From: Ectobius pallidus
Taxonomy: Eukaryota > Arthropoda > Insecta > Blattodea > Ectobiidae
NCBI GenBank assembly: GCA_964059195.1
Contig: CAXKWD010000009.1
Location: forward strand, 148,237,890 to 148,301,889
Reading direction: 5' to 3'
Length of the DNA: 64,000 nucleotides
Part shown: positions 62,547-64,000 of the stretch, piece after piece
How positions within the stretch are numbered: position 1 is the stretch's first letter
Layout: each line of letters begins with the position of its first letter
The notes under the pieces: model-generated
The model's database searches: none
What the model was told of the DNA's origin: nothing
Seen by the model: only the letters and a program-made list of their open reading frames with translations
Translations under genes and position numbers: made by a program

Positions 62547-63018
62547 TTCATTTTATTAACCACAATTCACGAAAATCAGGTAATTCTATCTCTAGTTACA
62601 AGAACTTGTTTCTTCGGACACCCTGTATCTTGTTCCTTTTGTCACACTGGCAAGACAAGTGACGGTGATTTATCTTTGTTTCTATTGGTTCCTTGTGATC
62701 AGGAAATACGTCATTCGCTGTAGCTCTAAATTACAAAACTTCCGTCAAGATCCAATACGAGATTCCGTATTTGTCTTTCATTTGACCTCTCTTTCACTCA
62801 ATAACCCATTCATGAAAATCATATTTCGAGGGCTTTACGCAGAACCAAGTAGCCTATCTCCATTTACCAATTTTACAGCGAAAACAAAATTCGGGTGCTT
62901 AAGTCTAACATAAATAGTTTATTTTTAATATAAAAGAAAATGTAAAAAAAACTCTTCATGGATTGATTATTTTTTATTACTTATAGGTCTACTGGAAATA
63001 TAGGCATACCAAAGATCG
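62547..63018. other. Unassigned sequence
   Basis: Three overlapping frames of 69-86 codons (62402-62913) have no recognisable domain. Possibly low-copy sequence, but no gene can be supported. Confidence 0.45.
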
Positions 63019-63290
63019 TAATCGCCCGGGTTTTGTATTTTGTAATTCAAAATTAACTTATGAAGGACTTTCGATTTTTAAATTCTAGGTCCTTACATAG
63101 GTATTTATAATTTGAAATAGGAAGAACGACTTATCACACTCAAACTATTCCCTCAGAAAACGCTTGATAGGATAGCTTTTTGTGGCTCATAGAGGATGTA
63201 GAATTTTGCATCCCATTGCTTCTACACACCAAGCCTGGTCGTGCTTCAAGTAAGAAGAAGCAGAAATTCCGGTAACATAAAATTGTATTG
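63019..63290 (-). mobile_element. Helitron HelA copy 4, 3' third
   Basis: It contains CGCCCGGGTTTTGTATTTTG, the remains of the 3' hairpin, and AATTTGAAATAGGAAGAACG as in copy 1. The terminal CTAG is lost, and the left side stops at GGTAACATAAAATTGTATT. Confidence 0.8.
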
Positions 63291-63364
63291 TCTTTGCAGA
63301 ATATGTTATTTCTATTAATATAATTCTATTAATAATAATAATAGGCCTAATAATAATATATATT

Positions 63365-63985
63365 TTTGAAGTAAAACTTCTTTAGTGACGGTAGAGGGTA
63401 AATCGGGAAAATCAGTCACACTAAAACCGTCACGAAATCAGTCACACTCAAAACCGAACGAAAATACTTACCTTGTTTCGGTGCGGACTGCACAGAAAAC
63501 AATCAACTCAATGATTAGGAGTAATCAAAGGAAATTTTTCAGACCTTACTTCCTCAATGGCAATAGACAATTCCTAAGCAATCTAAAGGTATATTATCTA
63601 TTTTATGGAACCCGGAGGTTCATTACCGCGCAAATCCAAAATTAAAAAATACAAATTTCCAAAATTTAAAAAAACAAAATTAAAAATGATAACATCCAAA
63701 AATCCAAAATTTAATAAATAATAAATTAAAAAATTAAAAAATAAAAAAACATTTAAAAATAAAAAAATAAACAATTCAAAGATCGAAAATTTTAAAAATC
63801 CAAAATTAAAAATTCAAATATCCAAAATTAAAAAGTCCAAAATCCAAAATTAAAAAAGTCCAAAAACCCAATATTAAAAAGTCCAATAATGCAAAATTGA
63901 AAAAAATCCAATAATCAAAAATTGAAAAAATAAAATAAAGTTTTACTTCTGTCGCGTGGCGTTCCACGCTCTCTTTTTTTTATTA
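63365..63985 (+). repeat. Repeat R, copy 3 (most complete)
   Basis: In order: AAGTAAAACTTCTTTAGTG, TAAATCGGGAAAATCAGTC, GGACTGCACAGAAAACAATC, a reversed LINE-tail piece (GAACCCGGAGGTTCATTACC), about 300 bp of AAAATCCAAAATTAAAA words, and GTCGCGTGGCGTTCCACGC. It is the reverse of 27015-27660 without the (ATT)n expansion. Confidence 0.8.
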
Positions 63986-64000
63986 AGGAATATTCCACAA

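Noticed and set aside
62402..62913. Overlapping open frames of 69-86 codons
   Set aside because: No domain, start context or conservation visible; the first runs out of the H7 element.

Overview
This window looks like repeat-dense nuclear DNA of an insect. No intact host gene is visible. It is AT-rich, has no long open frame, and is built from nested, decayed transposable elements. Several decayed LINE tails encode the GRPRRR / AMNLRVP ending that I associate with cockroach and termite genomes. Together with the very frequent octamer TAGGCCTA this points to a large blattodean-type genome. That placement is inference, not proof.

Layout. 0-7 kb: a Helentron-like element carrying a Helitron, then a LINE reverse-transcriptase fragment split by a 1,885-bp CACTG-ended DNA transposon that carries a broken gene of an orphan protein family. 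7-19 kb: a tRNA-derived SINE, long AAT/ATT tracts, a palindromic mariner derivative, a Helitron, two hAT-type elements (one with a nested MITE), a hairpin element and a TA-flanked inverted-repeat element; at 18 kb another hAT sits inside a second mariner palindrome. 19.5-21.7 kb: a layered nest of two Helitrons, a near-perfect 100-bp palindrome and a SINE, with an uninterrupted copy at 29 kb. 22-38 kb: more hairpin elements, a SINE carrying two further insertions, five hAT-type insertions, a minus-strand LINE relic and Helentron-like copies. 38-51 kb: Helentron-like copies with arrays of about 150-bp repeats, nested SINEs and a satellite-like block at 44.3-45.5 kb. 51-64 kb: two SINE families sharing one 3' tail, a 485-bp hAT with a short BED-finger-like ORF, two more mariner palindromes, a LINE tail broken by a MITE, and a long repeat that recurs inverted at 27 kb.

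The strongest observations come from insertion forensics: exact target-site duplications, terminal inverted repeats and empty paralogous sites that can be read inside the window. They give a relative order of insertions, tie an orphan gene family to a transposon with defined ends, and show four copies of a mariner fold-back whose transcript would be a long hairpin against mariner transposase. Family names used here (HelA, HelB, HelC; E for the Helentron-like family; H for the hairpin family; R; SINE1-4; hAT-A to -E) are local labels. Stretches with no assigned feature are listed as such.
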